The notes under the pieces are model-generated. The model was not told the origin of the DNA, searched no databases, and saw only the letters and a list, made by a program, of their open reading frames with translations. Source: Providencia zhijiangensis (GTDB lineage: Bacteria > Pseudomonadota > Gammaproteobacteria > Enterobacterales > Enterobacteriaceae). Taken from it: a stretch of 64,000 nt of DNA. A program made the position numbers and the translations under genes. Positions 27,755-38,219 of this stretch are shown piece by piece (position 1 is the stretch's first letter; each line of letters begins with the position of its first letter). Location of the stretch: positions 2,728,001 to 2,792,000 of the forward strand of contig NZ_CP135990.1 in the NCBI RefSeq assembly GCF_030315915.2. The letters are read 5' to 3'.

Positions 27755-28396
27755 ATGAAAATATCGATCCTAGGAGCGACTGGTTTTGTCGGTAAAGCAT
27801 TGGTTTCTGAAGCCTTAATGCGTCATCATCAAGTCACTGCGATTTCTCGTCACAGCAATCAGCTTCCTCAACATGCCCATTTAATTACTGAATCCGGAGA
27901 TATTATGGATGTGGCTTGGCTAACATCTCGGCTTAAAGGTCAAGATGTGGTGCTTAGTGCATTTAATGGTGGATGGAGTAACCCTAATCTGTACCGTGAT
28001 ACAGTTGCAGGTAACCAAGCAATCTTAGAGGCTGTGAAAAAAGCAGGCATAAAACGATTTATCGTGGTTGGTGGTGCTGGAAGCTTAGAAATCGCTCCAG
28101 GTGTTTTATTGCTCGACTCCCCCGATTTTCCAGCCAATATCTGGCCCGGAGCTCAAGCTGTCAAAGAATTTAAAACGACGTTGGAATCAATCGATAGCTT
28201 AGATTGGACGTTTGTTTCTCCTGCTGCAATGCTTGAAGATGGCGCGCGGACAGAAACATTTCGCCTTGGAGGAAAACAGCTATTAATGAACGGCAATACC
28301 CCCGCAAAAATATCTGTTCAGGATTTAGCGGTGGCAATATTAGATGAGGTAGAGCGGCCACAATTTATTCGTCAGCAGTTTACAGCTGCTTATTAA
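27755..28396 (+). CDS. NAD(P)-binding oxidoreductase, atypical SDR/NmrA-like
   Basis: A 213-residue Rossmann protein. MKISILGATGFVGKALVSEAL is the dinucleotide-binding loop, and GIKRFIVVGGAGSLE and DWTFVSPAAM follow as in atypical short-chain dehydrogenases of the SDR-a5 type. Catalytic Tyr-x3-Lys is not evident. It may reduce a small metabolite or act as a redox sensor. The start at 27755 has GGAG seven bases upstream. Confidence 0.85.
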   Translation: MKISILGATGFVGKALVSEALMRHHQVTAISRHSNQLPQHAHLITESGDIMDVAWLTSRLKGQDVVLSAFNGGWSNPNLYRDTVAGNQAILEAVKKAGIKRFIVVGGAGSLEIAPGVLLLDSPDFPANIWPGAQAVKEFKTTLESIDSLDWTFVSPAAMLEDGARTETFRLGGKQLLMNGNTPAKISVQDLAVAILDEVERPQFIRQQFTAAY

Positions 28397-28902
28397 TACT
28401 AACAAATGGATTACGAGTAAATCATGACTAAATGTATCCATTTATTTGTTTAACATAAAAAGTAATACAATCATTAACGTTTAATAAATGTTCGTATATT
28501 CTCGTATAAAAATATGACCATTAACTTATAAATAATTAAACTAAGATTATTATTATTTAAATTTATCCATAAATATAATTTAACTCTGTGCGATATTAAT
28601 TCAAATTGAGACTGGAGTTTTATTTAATTCTTAGATTCGATAACTTTGATAAGCTTTATGAGATTATTCATAATAGATAATTGTTATGTGTAAAAATTGC
28701 ATGCAGGCATAATCTAAAACCAGCGTATTAAGCCGGAAGAAACAACCTATAATAGTAAAACAGATAATTTCTTCCGGTCAGACGATTAAATTCATGGAGT
28801 CTCTTTTATCAAAACGGTGTCGAAAATGGAAAATCTTTTACTTTCCTAGTGATAATTAACCTTTAAAAGACAAATAAACAAGAACATAACACACTGATAT
28901 TA
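28397..28902. other. AT-rich gene-free region with one hairpin
   Basis: About 500 bases with no supported gene. CCGGAAGAAA (28733-28742) pairs perfectly with TTTCTTCCGG (28768-28777) across 25 bases; it may end a transcript or be a protein site. Confidence 0.4.
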
Positions 28903-29157
28903 TTAATGAAGTGTACTGCGAGCGCCGCTATTTATGTTCACAACACCATATAAGAATGATGCAGGTTCCAAGTTAAATAAATAGGCAAATTGAAAAAGAG
29001 AATCAACGTCAATACAGCTTTCTCCACTCTCGAAACGATTCATTTCATCTTCAGAAACACCAATTAAATCGGCCGCTTGCTGAAGACTCATTTTATGACT
29101 CTCTCTTTGCATACGGATCTTAATCCCTAGCTTTTTCGCAATTTCATTTTCATTCAT
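28903..29157 (-). CDS. XRE-family helix-turn-helix regulator
   Basis: An 84-residue DNA-binding protein: LGIKIRMQRESHKMSLQQAADLIGVSEDEMNRFESGES is an XRE/Cro helix-turn-helix, followed by VDSLFQFAYLFNLEPASFLYG. The start at 29157 has AAGGAG six bases upstream. Small regulators of this kind control fimbriae and motility in Proteus (MrpJ group), so this may be a relative, but that is only a guess. It stands alone between long AT-rich stretches. Confidence 0.85.
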   Translation of the reverse strand: MNENEIAKKLGIKIRMQRESHKMSLQQAADLIGVSEDEMNRFESGESCIDVDSLFQFAYLFNLEPASFLYGVVNINSGARSTLH

Positions 29158-30119
29158 AAATACTCCTTTTACTATTAGATTAAATACCAATTATGAGGGC
29201 AGCTAAATTATCATCACACCAAGTTTAATTAATTGACTTACGTTAATAAAACGCGACATACATCACATCATTTAGTGACATTCATAAATAGATATTTTTC
29301 ACTTAAAACTGCAATTGGTTGATTTAAATTACAAATAAAACCAATAATCCATGTAATATAAAAATAAAAGAGTGATAGTAATCACATAAAATTCAGATTA
29401 ATACCTGTGTATATTTACTTATTATGCCTATCAATTAATGACGTAAAATTTAATTACTCATTTAATGATGACCTACGACATGAGCTATATTACAAAATCA
29501 CAAAAACAATGATCAAGGATTATCTTAACTTTTTTCAAATAATGATAGCTTACGTTTATATACTTAAATTTATTCTTATATTTTAAATCATCTACTAATG
29601 ACTTATTCACTTAACAACAAGCTATATCATAATAATAACTGACTAAATCATCTATCACTATCAGAATAATTTTTTATCATTTATTTAACCTTTCCCAAAT
29701 AATCCATTTTGTCATACAAAATATGAATATTAATGGATGATGATTGAATTATACTCACACAAACTGAATCGAGTAACCTATTGAATGTTTGCTTTAAATC
29801 TATTCATTCGTTAATCACTTTTATTCTATTTTTATGAATAGTATTTTCTTTGCACAACAACTGATTTAACAAAAAATGCGTTGTAGGCTATCAAAAATTC
29901 AGCGTATTCCTAATACGTTATCTCTGTTTAATAAGCTAACTAACCATCATTTAGTGTGTAAAAAACCGATTAAAACTTACCTAACTTCACATTGCTTATA
30001 AAAAAATTGTCAGTAGACATGCTATCCTATGTTCAATTACGATGAGTTTTATCTAACTTTAATGCTCAGATTTGGCGCTTAAAATAACGCCCGTTGCAAA
30101 AGTGACTGGAAAGGTAACC
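29158..30119. other. Long AT-rich divergent region
   Basis: About 960 bases without a supported gene, very AT-rich, between the XRE regulator and the AraC-family regulator. It should hold both promoters; H-NS silencing is plausible from the composition. I found no clear operator. Confidence 0.4.
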
Positions 30120-31004
30120 ATGCTACAAGAAAGTGTTATCAGAGAAATCATTCTCTGGATAGAACAAAATTTAGAGTCGCGGCTCTCCCTTGATACCGTT
30201 GCTGATAAATCTGGATACACTAAATGGCACTTTCAACGATTATTTAAAACCCAAACAGGTCTCGCGTTAGGTGCTTATATTCGTGCTCGTCGTTTATCCT
30301 GTTCTGCTGTTGCTTTACGCTTAACAAGCGATAGTATCATGGACATTTCACTACGCTATCGTTTTGATTCACAACAAACTTTTTGTCGTGCATTCAAGAA
30401 ACAGTTTGGTGTAACGCCTTCAGAATATCGTAAACGCTCAGGCTGGCATATTGAAGGATTCTGCCTTCCTCTTCGTGAAAGTAAAGAACTCGAAGCTCAC
30501 GTGGAATTAGTCGAATTAAAAGAGATCCACTTAGTGGGAATGACTCATCGCTACACACAAGGCATTAACGAGTGGAACTTAAAAACTGAAGAGTTACGAC
30601 GCCAGTATTGGAAAAACTTTTTAGATAAAAACAAGATTGTTGCCAAAAACTTGTATGCTATTCACGGAGTCGATACAAGCTCAGATGAAGAAGGCCGCTT
30701 CCTCTATTCCACTGCATTTGATGAAAACGATCTTGACGTCATGCCACCATTTACTAAAAAACTGATGGTTCCCGCTGGTAATTATTTGCAAATTAAATTT
30801 ATCGGTAATTTACAAGGCACTGACTATAACGACATCATTTATACCGCTTATGGAAAAGTCCTGGCCGAGATGGATATTGCTCGCGGTTTAGGGGCTGATA
30901 TTGAACATTATGTTTTAAAATCAACGCCAACTTATGAGGATTTTACTAACCACCCTCATACCTACATCCAAGAACTGAATTACTATATTCCTGTGATTGC
31001 ATAG
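30120..31004 (+). CDS. AraC/XylS-family regulator with GyrI-like domain (Rob type)
   Basis: A 294-residue activator. Residues about 5-105 carry two helix-turn-helix motifs (LDTVADKSGYTKWHFQRLFK and IMDISLRYRFDSQQTFCRAFKKQFGVTPSEYR) of the MarA/SoxS/Rob kind. The rest resembles the GyrI-like ligand-binding domain, as in Rob. Such proteins switch on efflux and stress genes when they bind hydrophobic compounds. ATG at 30120 with AAAGGT upstream is preferred to a TTG 48 bases earlier. It is longer than AarP of Providencia, which lacks the second domain. Confidence 0.87.
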   Translation: MLQESVIREIILWIEQNLESRLSLDTVADKSGYTKWHFQRLFKTQTGLALGAYIRARRLSCSAVALRLTSDSIMDISLRYRFDSQQTFCRAFKKQFGVTPSEYRKRSGWHIEGFCLPLRESKELEAHVELVELKEIHLVGMTHRYTQGINEWNLKTEELRRQYWKNFLDKNKIVAKNLYAIHGVDTSSDEEGRFLYSTAFDENDLDVMPPFTKKLMVPAGNYLQIKFIGNLQGTDYNDIIYTAYGKVLAEMDIARGLGADIEHYVLKSTPTYEDFTNHPHTYIQELNYYIPVIA

Positions 31005-31021
31005 TTCCTGTGATTGCCTAA

Positions 31022-31057
31022 AAGCTAACAACCCGCTTTTACACGGGTTGTTAGCTT
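31022..31057. terminator. Bidirectional terminator
   Basis: AAGCTAACAACCC pairs perfectly with GGGTTGTTAGCTT around a 10-base loop, between the regulator gene and the TonB receptor gene that converge here. Confidence 0.8.
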
Positions 31058-31075
31058 CATTCAGTGCTAAATAGA

Positions 31076-33118
31076 TTAGAACGTGACGTTCAATTTACCC
31101 CAGAATGTTCTACCCGGCTCATTAACAGGGCTATTGGACGAATAACCAAATCCGCTATTACCTGCTAAGTTCAAGTGCTCGCTGTACGTTTTATCAAACA
31201 GGTTATCGACACCCGCACTCAGTTTCACGCTTTCATTGATGCGATATGCCGCATTCATCGAAAATACCGTAAAGCCCGCGCTCTCACTGAAGTCTTTTCC
31301 GACAACGTTACCTTCGTTGATTGCTACGCGATCTTGGCGACTCACCATGCGTACCAGCCCCGTCGTTGTCCAATCACCTTTCTCCCACGTTAAGCCTAAA
31401 CGGCTTTCCAACGGTGGCATTTGAGGCAGTGCACGTCCATCAGTTCTATTTTTCCCCCACGAATATGCAAGGCTTGCATCCGCTTTCCATTCATCACTCA
31501 GCTGATAAGCGACGCCCATTTCACCGCCCATAATCATCGCATTGACGTTTTCAACTTGGCTCATTCTGGCGTTAGTTGGGCTATAGCGGAATAGAATAAA
31601 ATCATCGACGCGCCCGACATAAGCAGAAACCCATGCATTAGCCTTATCATCACTGTATTTCGCCCCAATATCTAACTGTGTTGTTTTCTCGGTTTTCACG
31701 TTATCAAAAACATTTTTACTGCCGTTCGGCCCCATTTTTGGCGAGAATAACTCCCAATAATCTGGGAATCTTTCTGTATACCCCACTCCGGCGTACAGCA
31801 TCACTGGCGTTTCAGGTAATGCATGTTCATAGCGAACGAAACCCGCTGGCATAACTGTATTGCGGCCTGAAGAGCCTACATCAGTGTAATTATCGACTAA
31901 TACGCGGTCTAAACGCCCGCCGCCAATCACTTTACCTTGCTCACTCGCCGTCCAAGTCACCTCACTGAATACCCCATAATCTTGGAATTCGGCATCTTTT
32001 TTCCAGCTATTATTACTGTTTTTACGGTGTTTATTGGTCTGCATGTCTGCCCCAGCGCGCAGTTCATAATCACTCCATAACCACGTTCCCATGACCCGGC
32101 CGCCCATCGTCTCGCGGTCAACACGCATTTTCATTGGCATATTCATCATCATGCCGTGCCCGCCATGACCGCCGCCCATATGTCCGCCACCTGATCCCAT
32201 TGTGCTCGTTGGGCTACGTAATGAGTAGTTATCCATAATATGGTCGGCGTAGTTGTAATAGACATTCCCTTCGATTTTATCGAATACCTCACCGATATTG
32301 CTTTTCTCGAAACGTAATCCTAAGCTTTCACGCTTGAATTGAGAGCCATCCATTCCTCGTCCTGCATATCGCGCTTCACCATCACCTTTCCCTGCGGAGA
32401 GCTCGAGTAATGTATATTCATCTGGCGTCCAGCCTACTGCAACGTCCGCATTCCATTTATCCCATTTAGACGGTACTTTGTCTCCATTACCATCTTTATA
32501 GTCATTAGAACGAGATTTATTGCCAGTCAGGCGTACATAACCTTTCTCATGTCCTAAACTCACATCCGCATTCGCATCCCAACGCTGATTTGATGCTGTC
32601 AATGCACTCGCATTCCCTTGAATGCCGCCCTCCGTAAAGACAGGCTTTTCTCGCTCAAAACGCACAGTACCCGCTGAATTTCCAGGCCCCCATAATACGG
32701 TTTGTGGCCCTTTCACCATGGTGAGCAAATCAAAGTTTTCCGGTGAAATATAAGACGTCGGCGCATCCATACGGGAAGGACACGCACCCAACATTTCACT
32801 GTCATTCGTCATGATCTTAAGACGGGAACCAAACATGCCGCGAAAAACAGGGTCACCATTCGTACCACCGTTACGGATTTGGGAAAAACCGGGGATCGTT
32901 TTCAAGTAATCAGAGCCATCACTCGCGGGTACTGGCTGTCTTGGGGTTTTCGGCGATGTCGAAATAGTTAACGGCGAGTCCACAGGAGCCGTGACAATCA
33001 TGACCGAACTATCGGTAATTAAACTTTGATTTTCTTCTTTAGCGAAAGCGGATGTTGATGCGATAGCCGAAATCACCAGCGCAGTTACAGGTGCGAATTT
33101 AAAATTAATTGAGTTCAT
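31076..33118 (-). CDS. TonB-dependent copper receptor (OprC/NosA type)
   Basis: A 680-residue outer-membrane receptor with signal peptide (MNSINFKFAPVTALVISAIASTSAFA), plug domain (GSDYLKTIPGFSQIRNGGTNGDPVFRGM) and a barrel ending in F. Plug motif GACPSRMDAPTSY has the C-x3-M pair that binds copper in OprC. An extracellular loop is rich in His, Gly and Met (GSGGGHMGGGHGGHGMMMN). It probably takes up copper or a copper carrier. The DUF2946 gene 181 bases upstream is likely co-regulated. Confidence 0.9.
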   Translation of the reverse strand: MNSINFKFAPVTALVISAIASTSAFAKEENQSLITDSSVMIVTAPVDSPLTISTSPKTPRQPVPASDGSDYLKTIPGFSQIRNGGTNGDPVFRGMFGSRLKIMTNDSEMLGACPSRMDAPTSYISPENFDLLTMVKGPQTVLWGPGNSAGTVRFEREKPVFTEGGIQGNASALTASNQRWDANADVSLGHEKGYVRLTGNKSRSNDYKDGNGDKVPSKWDKWNADVAVGWTPDEYTLLELSAGKGDGEARYAGRGMDGSQFKRESLGLRFEKSNIGEVFDKIEGNVYYNYADHIMDNYSLRSPTSTMGSGGGHMGGGHGGHGMMMNMPMKMRVDRETMGGRVMGTWLWSDYELRAGADMQTNKHRKNSNNSWKKDAEFQDYGVFSEVTWTASEQGKVIGGGRLDRVLVDNYTDVGSSGRNTVMPAGFVRYEHALPETPVMLYAGVGYTERFPDYWELFSPKMGPNGSKNVFDNVKTEKTTQLDIGAKYSDDKANAWVSAYVGRVDDFILFRYSPTNARMSQVENVNAMIMGGEMGVAYQLSDEWKADASLAYSWGKNRTDGRALPQMPPLESRLGLTWEKGDWTTTGLVRMVSRQDRVAINEGNVVGKDFSESAGFTVFSMNAAYRINESVKLSAGVDNLFDKTYSEHLNLAGNSGFGYSSNSPVNEPGRTFWGKLNVTF

Positions 33119-33299
33119 TTTTAGCCTATTTTTATCTGTTTCTTACTGCTATTGGCTCAATGAATTAATAACCACTCGGCTTCTTTTTAAAAATAGGCTA
33201 GCCTCCTGAAAATGAAGCTCAATTTCAGGATAAACGAAGTGGTTTTGTCCATTGAAGACAAAATACAGTTTTAAATTACGTTAAATAAAGAAATAAGAA

Positions 33300-33728
33300 T
33301 CAATAGGATGTGGGTGGTGCGCGAGCTAGCTGTAATGACCAAGGACGGATAATTCGTAATTGAATACAACGTTCGAAAGGAACAAAGATAGCGAGAGTTG
33401 CTAATTGGCGGATCACCGCAGCAACAAATAAAATCAAAAATGGGAAGTGAACAAGTAGTTGGCAGTAACCACACGCGATGTCTTCCATCGGTGATTGCCC
33501 GACTCCCGTCATCAGCATATGGTTCATCGCACCGCCATCTTCGCAATGTTCAGACAATGGCATTTCGTGATGCTGCTGCATCGAATGCTCCGCCATTTCC
33601 CCATGCCCCATTGAGCAGTCGTTCATATGTGACATTGATTTTGAAATCAATGGCGCAACGAACAGCATCGCTACAGCGAGTAAGGCAAGGTAAGCGGCAA
33701 ATTGTCGAATCGCGTGACGTAAATGCAA
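33300..33728 (-). CDS. DUF2946 protein, Met/His-rich, copper associated
   Basis: A 142-residue protein with an N-terminal membrane segment (FAAYLALLAVAMLFVAPLI), a Met/His-rich stretch (MSHMNDCSMGHGEMAEHSM and on) that could bind Cu(I), the motif ACGYCQLLVHFP, and a second membrane segment. DUF2946 genes commonly neighbour copper TonB receptors. The frame opens with TTG, with GGAAA upstream. It has the same direction as the receptor. Confidence 0.78.
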   Translation of the reverse strand: MHLRHAIRQFAAYLALLAVAMLFVAPLISKSMSHMNDCSMGHGEMAEHSMQQHHEMPLSEHCEDGGAMNHMLMTGVGQSPMEDIACGYCQLLVHFPFLILFVAAVIRQLATLAIFVPFERCIQLRIIRPWSLQLARAPPTSY

Positions 33729-33920
33729 CGGTTTTCCGGTGTTTCATAGCCTATAGATGGGCGCAGATTGTATCGTAATAAGAGGCTTATTGTTATTGTT
33801 TTTTGACATTATTGTTAAGCATTAAATACTTAATTGAAATGGATCTTGTTTCTTATTTTATTGGTTAATCATAATAGGTTATTCATAGGTGAGAGCTTGC
33901 AATGACACCTTTGAAATAAT

Positions 33921-33942
33921 AAAGGGAGCCGAAGCTCCCTTT
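33921..33942. terminator. Terminator of the ccm operon
   Basis: AAAGGGAGC and GCTCCCTTT form a perfect 9-bp stem with a 4-base loop just downstream of ccmH. Confidence 0.85.
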
Positions 33943-33978
33943 ATTCAGTCACATTAATGCCTGACACCCCGAAAACCG

Positions 33979-35052
33979 TTATTTACCTTCTGGTGCCTCT
34001 TTCTTCTCATGCAGCATCATCAGCGATTGATCGACACTGCGCTCAATAATCTCTCGGCGCTGATCATTCTCAGGCAGTAGCTTTAACATCATCTGCCAAG
34101 CCGAAATGGCTTCAGGATAACGCCCCTGCTCGAACGCATTAAAGGCAAATATGCTGAGCGCTTTAACATTAGTTCGGTTCTTAGCAATCAGCTTTTTAAG
34201 TAGCTCATTACCTTCTTGATTATCACTTGGATCTGACGAACGGGTTAATACTTCCGCATAACCTAATGCGACCGCATCATCATCAGGGGATAAGCGGTAA
34301 GCACGCCCATAAGCATCGGTTGCCATGGTGGCGTTCCCTAATACCATCCCAATGCGACCAAGCATCACCCAGCCATCAATATTTTGCGGATCCTCTTGAA
34401 GGCGAGTACGTAACCCTAAAGCCAAGTTCTCCATCTCTTCATTATTCAATGGAAGCTCATTGGCATTCAGCGCTCTATCTAACAATGCTGGCGCTTGCTG
34501 GTAAGCCACATTCCAATCTTTCACTTTGCTGTAGCTACCCACTTCATAATACGCAGCACCTGCAATGCCCAGCGCTATCACAATGCCGGGGATATACACC
34601 CAAGCACTCGCACGGCTCGCTTCTGGCAGTGACTCGTCATCATCCTCTTGAGCGACTTGGCTGGCTCTGACACGTTTTTTAGAACGGGCGTAAATCAACC
34701 ATCCCCCAACCGCGATAGCCACAAATGGCATTCCCCATAACACCACGGTTAGCGGCGTTAATGGCGGGTTATACGTCACGAAATAACCATATCTCGCCAC
34801 CATATAATCGACGATTTCATCGCGGCTTTTCCCCTCTTGCATCAGCTCATACACTTTCTGGCGCAAATCGAGAGCGATCATCGAGTTGGAATCAGCAATA
34901 CTGTTGTTTTGGCATTTCGGGCAACGTAACTCTTCCGTCAATTTACGAAATTGCTGCTCTTGCTGCTCATTTTCAAATGTGAAAACTTCCGTGGAAGCCA
35001 AGCTTACACCTGCGCAGAGCGCCCACATCATCAAGGCAATCACATATTTCAT
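33979..35052 (-). CDS. ccmH: Cytochrome c maturation protein CcmH (with CcmI-like TPR part)
   Basis: CcmH keeps apocytochrome cysteines reduced and helps CcmF join haem. The 357-residue protein has a signal peptide, the redox motif LRCPKCQNNSIADSN, a membrane segment (LTVVLWGMPFVAIAVGGWLIY), a second near residue 155, and a C-terminal TPR part (DGWVMLGRIGMVLGNATMATDAYGRA), the two-domain form as in E. coli. It overlaps ccmG by four bases. Confidence 0.95.
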   Translation of the reverse strand: MKYVIALMMWALCAGVSLASTEVFTFENEQQEQQFRKLTEELRCPKCQNNSIADSNSMIALDLRQKVYELMQEGKSRDEIVDYMVARYGYFVTYNPPLTPLTVVLWGMPFVAIAVGGWLIYARSKKRVRASQVAQEDDDESLPEASRASAWVYIPGIVIALGIAGAAYYEVGSYSKVKDWNVAYQQAPALLDRALNANELPLNNEEMENLALGLRTRLQEDPQNIDGWVMLGRIGMVLGNATMATDAYGRAYRLSPDDDAVALGYAEVLTRSSDPSDNQEGNELLKKLIAKNRTNVKALSIFAFNAFEQGRYPEAISAWQMMLKLLPENDQRREIIERSVDQSLMMLHEKKEAPEGK

Positions 35053-35606
35053 TGATTTGCCTCCTTGCTATAACGATCCCACAGCGGCTTCAGCTCGTTT
35101 TGCCAAACGCGTTCATCAACCGCACCGGCATGGCGATAACGAATAATCCCTTGCCCATCAATTAAAAAGGTTTCAGGCGCGCCATACACACCGAGATCAA
35201 GTCCCAGCATGCCTTGCCCGTCGAATAAACTTAATGCGTATGGATTACCCAATTCTCGCAGCCAACCGATCGCTTTTTGGCGATCATCTTTATAGTTCAT
35301 CCCCACCACGCGGATCCCTTGGGACGCTAACTGATTCAAATATTGGTGCTCAGCGCGGCAAGTCGGGCACCATGTCGCCCAGACATTCAATAAAATTGGT
35401 TGCCCTTGGATCAATACCTTGGTGTCATATTCCTGCCCAGGATTTTCCAAGGATTCCAAACGGAAAACAGGTACTGGCTTGCCAATCAAGGCGGACTCTA
35501 GCAAGCGGGGATCATCCCCTTCAGCATTGCGTACCAATTGCCATAACAGCACGGCAGCAATCGCCGCAAAGATAACAAAAGGAATTAAAAAGACTTTACG
35601 ATTCAT
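35049..35606 (-). CDS. ccmG: Thiol:disulfide interchange protein CcmG/DsbE
   Basis: A 185-residue membrane-tethered periplasmic thioredoxin that reduces the CXXCH cysteines of apocytochromes. Motif WATWCPTCRAEH holds the redox pair; the N-terminal anchor is VFLIPFVIFAAIAAVLLWQL; GAPETFLIDGQG is the cis-proline loop. It overlaps ccmF by four bases and ccmH by four. Confidence 0.96.
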   Translation of the reverse strand: MNRKVFLIPFVIFAAIAAVLLWQLVRNAEGDDPRLLESALIGKPVPVFRLESLENPGQEYDTKVLIQGQPILLNVWATWCPTCRAEHQYLNQLASQGIRVVGMNYKDDRQKAIGWLRELGNPYALSLFDGQGMLGLDLGVYGAPETFLIDGQGIIRYRHAGAVDERVWQNELKPLWDRYSKEANQ

Positions 35607-37534
35607 ACAGCTTCCCCTTGTAGCTTGCGACGACGATAACGCGAGTCAATCAGGCAACATAACGCGCCTACTGCCATAAATACGCCACCCGCCCATATCC
35701 AGCGGACAAACGGTTTATAGTACAAACGCAGTGTCCAGACATTCGGAGAGATCTCCTCACCCAACGCCGCGTATAAATCACGGGTGATCCCCCCATCAAT
35801 AGCAGCTTCCGTCATCACTGCACGGCTAGTGCTATAAAAACGTTTTTCTGGATGCAGCGTGGTGAGCACCTTGTCATTCTCTTTCACGGTGATAGTACCA
35901 ATCACCCCTTGATAGTTTGGCCCATCCGCTTCATGTACCCCATTAAATACAAAGGTATATCCACGAATAGCAATGCTATCATCCGGCTTCATTTTCACAT
36001 CACGTTCAATACTGTAATTCTGGCTAAAGGCGATCCCCACGATAGTCACCGCTAAACCAAGGTGTGCCAGCACCATTCCCCAATAGCTTGAAGTCAGTTT
36101 GATTTTTTTACTGATGCGCACCTTCATTTCAGCGAAGGCCAAAATAACAATCCAGCACGCCATCATTAACCCCAGTACCGTCAGTGCTTCGACTCTGTCT
36201 TGCATTAGCCAAGGCAGCAAGAAAGAGAGAACCAATGTCAGTACTAACGCTATTAGCAGCAATTTGCGGATAGCCGAAGGACGGTCACGTCCCCAACGCA
36301 CGAGCGGCCCAATACCCAGTAACAGCGCAAACGGCACCATCAAGGCAATAAACATGGTGTTGAAGAACGGTTCACCAATTGAAATCGTTCCCAAACCAAT
36401 TTGTTTATGAATAAGTGGCAGCAATGTGCCTAACAACACCACCAACATGGCGGCTGTCAGAATTACGTTATTCCCTAATAGCAGGGACTCCCGAGACCAT
36501 AATGCGTTATTGACCTTAGAACGTACTTTATGACCGCGTATCGCAAACACCAATAGCGAGCCACCGATCACCAACACCATAAAGGCAAGAATGAATAGCC
36601 CACGAGCTGGGTCAGAAGCAAAGGCGTGCACCGAAACCAAGACGCCTGAACGGACTAAGAAGGTGCCCAATAAGCACAACGAGAAGGCAAATATCGACAA
36701 TAATAGCGACCATGCTTTGAAGGTGGCGCGCTGCTCAGTGACCGATAATGAGTGAATCAACGCAGTTCCCACTAACCACGGCATAAACGAGGCGTTTTCT
36801 ACCGGATCCCAGAACCACCAGCCACCCCAGCCTAATTCGTAGTATGCCCACGCCGACCCTAACATAATTCCCAGCGTTAAGAAGAACCATGCTGCCAACG
36901 TCCAAGGACGTGCAAAACGGGTAAAGGAGCTATCTAAGCGACCACTGAGTAATGCGGCAATCGCGAAGGCGAAGGCCACCGAGAAGCCCACATAACCCAT
37001 GTACAGTAATGGCGGGTGGAAAATCAGTCCTGGGTCTTGCAGCAGTGGGTTTAAGTCACGGCCTTCAATCGGGAAGGCAGGCAAGGTGCGAGAGAATGGG
37101 TTTGAGGTAAAAATGATAAACAGCAAAAAGCCGACGCTCACCATGCCCATTACCGCCAGCACGCGCGCCACAATATCCAGCGGCATACGGTAACTAAATA
37201 ATGCCACAGCAAATGTCCAGCCGCTCATTAACAGCACCCACAGCAACAGAGACCCTTCATGAGCGCCCCATGTTGCCGCCACACGGTACCAAATCGGTAA
37301 TTGCGTGTTGGAGTTATTGGCCACGTAAGTGACGGAGAAATCATTCACCACAAAGGCATTAATTAAGACTAAAAATGCCCCTGCGATAAACAGGAAAAGC
37401 AGCCAAGCTAATGGTCTAGATGCTGCCATCAGACGAGCATCATTACGTGCCACACCCCACAGAGGATAAAAAGAGAGTAATACAGAGACCCCTAATGCTA
37501 AACACAGCAGGATATTACCAATCTCAGGGATCAT
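35603..37534 (-). CDS. ccmF: Haem lyase subunit CcmF
   Basis: CcmF joins haem to apocytochrome c. The 643-residue membrane protein shows the tryptophan-rich WWD motif [19 protein letters not shown], conserved His sites ([25 protein letters not shown]) and a periplasmic C-terminal loop. A second protein of this kind, NrfE, is coded at 49400. Four-base overlaps on both sides suggest coupled translation. Confidence 0.97.
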   Translation of the reverse strand: MIPEIGNILLCLALGVSVLLSFYPLWGVARNDARLMAASRPLAWLLFLFIAGAFLVLINAFVVNDFSVTYVANNSNTQLPIWYRVAATWGAHEGSLLLWVLLMSGWTFAVALFSYRMPLDIVARVLAVMGMVSVGFLLFIIFTSNPFSRTLPAFPIEGRDLNPLLQDPGLIFHPPLLYMGYVGFSVAFAFAIAALLSGRLDSSFTRFARPWTLAAWFFLTLGIMLGSAWAYYELGWGGWWFWDPVENASFMPWLVGTALIHSLSVTEQRATFKAWSLLLSIFAFSLCLLGTFLVRSGVLVSVHAFASDPARGLFILAFMVLVIGGSLLVFAIRGHKVRSKVNNALWSRESLLLGNNVILTAAMLVVLLGTLLPLIHKQIGLGTISIGEPFFNTMFIALMVPFALLLGIGPLVRWGRDRPSAIRKLLLIALVLTLVLSFLLPWLMQDRVEALTVLGLMMACWIVILAFAEMKVRISKKIKLTSSYWGMVLAHLGLAVTIVGIAFSQNYSIERDVKMKPDDSIAIRGYTFVFNGVHEADGPNYQGVIGTITVKENDKVLTTLHPEKRFYSTSRAVMTEAAIDGGITRDLYAALGEEISPNVWTLRLYYKPFVRWIWAGGVFMAVGALCCLIDSRYRRRKLQGEAV

Positions 37535-38010
37535 GATGCATTGTCCTTATACACTGCCGCAGGTCGTTTATGATTTTCCTGCATCGCGTGTTCAACTTCC
37601 GGAGGCGTATAGTTTTCATCATGTTTGGCTAGCACTTCTTTCGCTAATACATGATTATTCGGTTCAAGTTCACCTTGCACCACAACCCCTTGCCCTTCTT
37701 TAAATAAGTCTGGCAACGTACCGCTATAAGTGACATCAATCTCAGCTTCCGCATCATAAACGGTAAAGGTCACTTTCAGCGAGTCAGGGTCGCGCACAAC
37801 AGAGCCTGGCATCACCATCCCCCCCACACGTAAACGCTGCCCGACCTCAGGCACCTTTTGGGTTTCTCGCTTGCCATAAACAATTTCGCCGGGGGTATAA
37901 AATAGGTCAATGTTCGAACTTAACGCATACAGAATCAAAGAGATGGTTAAACCGACACCCACAAGGATCGACGAAATCAGCCACAGTCTATTGCGACGAC
38001 GAATATTCAT
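37531..38010 (-). CDS. ccmE: Haem chaperone CcmE
   Basis: CcmE holds haem covalently on one histidine and carries it to CcmF. In this 159-residue protein that is the His of [13 protein letters not shown]. An N-terminal anchor ([26 protein letters not shown]) precedes an OB-fold beta barrel ([15 protein letters not shown]). Overlaps ccmD and ccmF by four bases each. Confidence 0.96.
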   Translation of the reverse strand: MNIRRRNRLWLISSILVGVGLTISLILYALSSNIDLFYTPGEIVYGKRETQKVPEVGQRLRVGGMVMPGSVVRDPDSLKVTFTVYDAEAEIDVTYSGTLPDLFKEGQGVVVQGELEPNNHVLAKEVLAKHDENYTPPEVEHAMQENHKRPAAVYKDNAS

Positions 38011-38219
38011 AGGGACTCCCTGCGCGCTCTAGCGGCTTTTTGTCTTGCTTCTCGCGCTTGTTGCTGAACAATCGCGCTAAAAATCATTTTTCGTTGAATA
38101 TAGGTATGGATGCACAATGCCGCTAATGGCAAAAGGGTTAGCGCAACCGCTAACCAAACATAAAATCCATATCCGCCCATGGCGATGAAGTCATTCCAAG
38201 AGGCAAAAGCACTATTCAT
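38007..38219 (-). CDS. ccmD: Small membrane protein CcmD
   Basis: A 70-residue protein with one membrane segment ([24 protein letters not shown]) and a basic tail, the size and layout of CcmD, which helps release haem-loaded CcmE from CcmC. N-terminal [16 protein letters not shown] is the family signature. Its ATG overlaps the ccmC stop by one base. Confidence 0.93.
   Translation of the reverse strand: MNSAFASWNDFIAMGGYGFYVWLAVALTLLPLAALCIHTYIQRKMIFSAIVQQQAREARQKAARARRESL

Noticed and set aside
15277..29905. A 17-bp exact repeat, TATCAAAAATTCAGCGT, at 15277-15293 and 29889-29905
   Set aside because: One AT-rich 17-mer shared across a window of this size can occur by chance, and neither place has matching structure around it.
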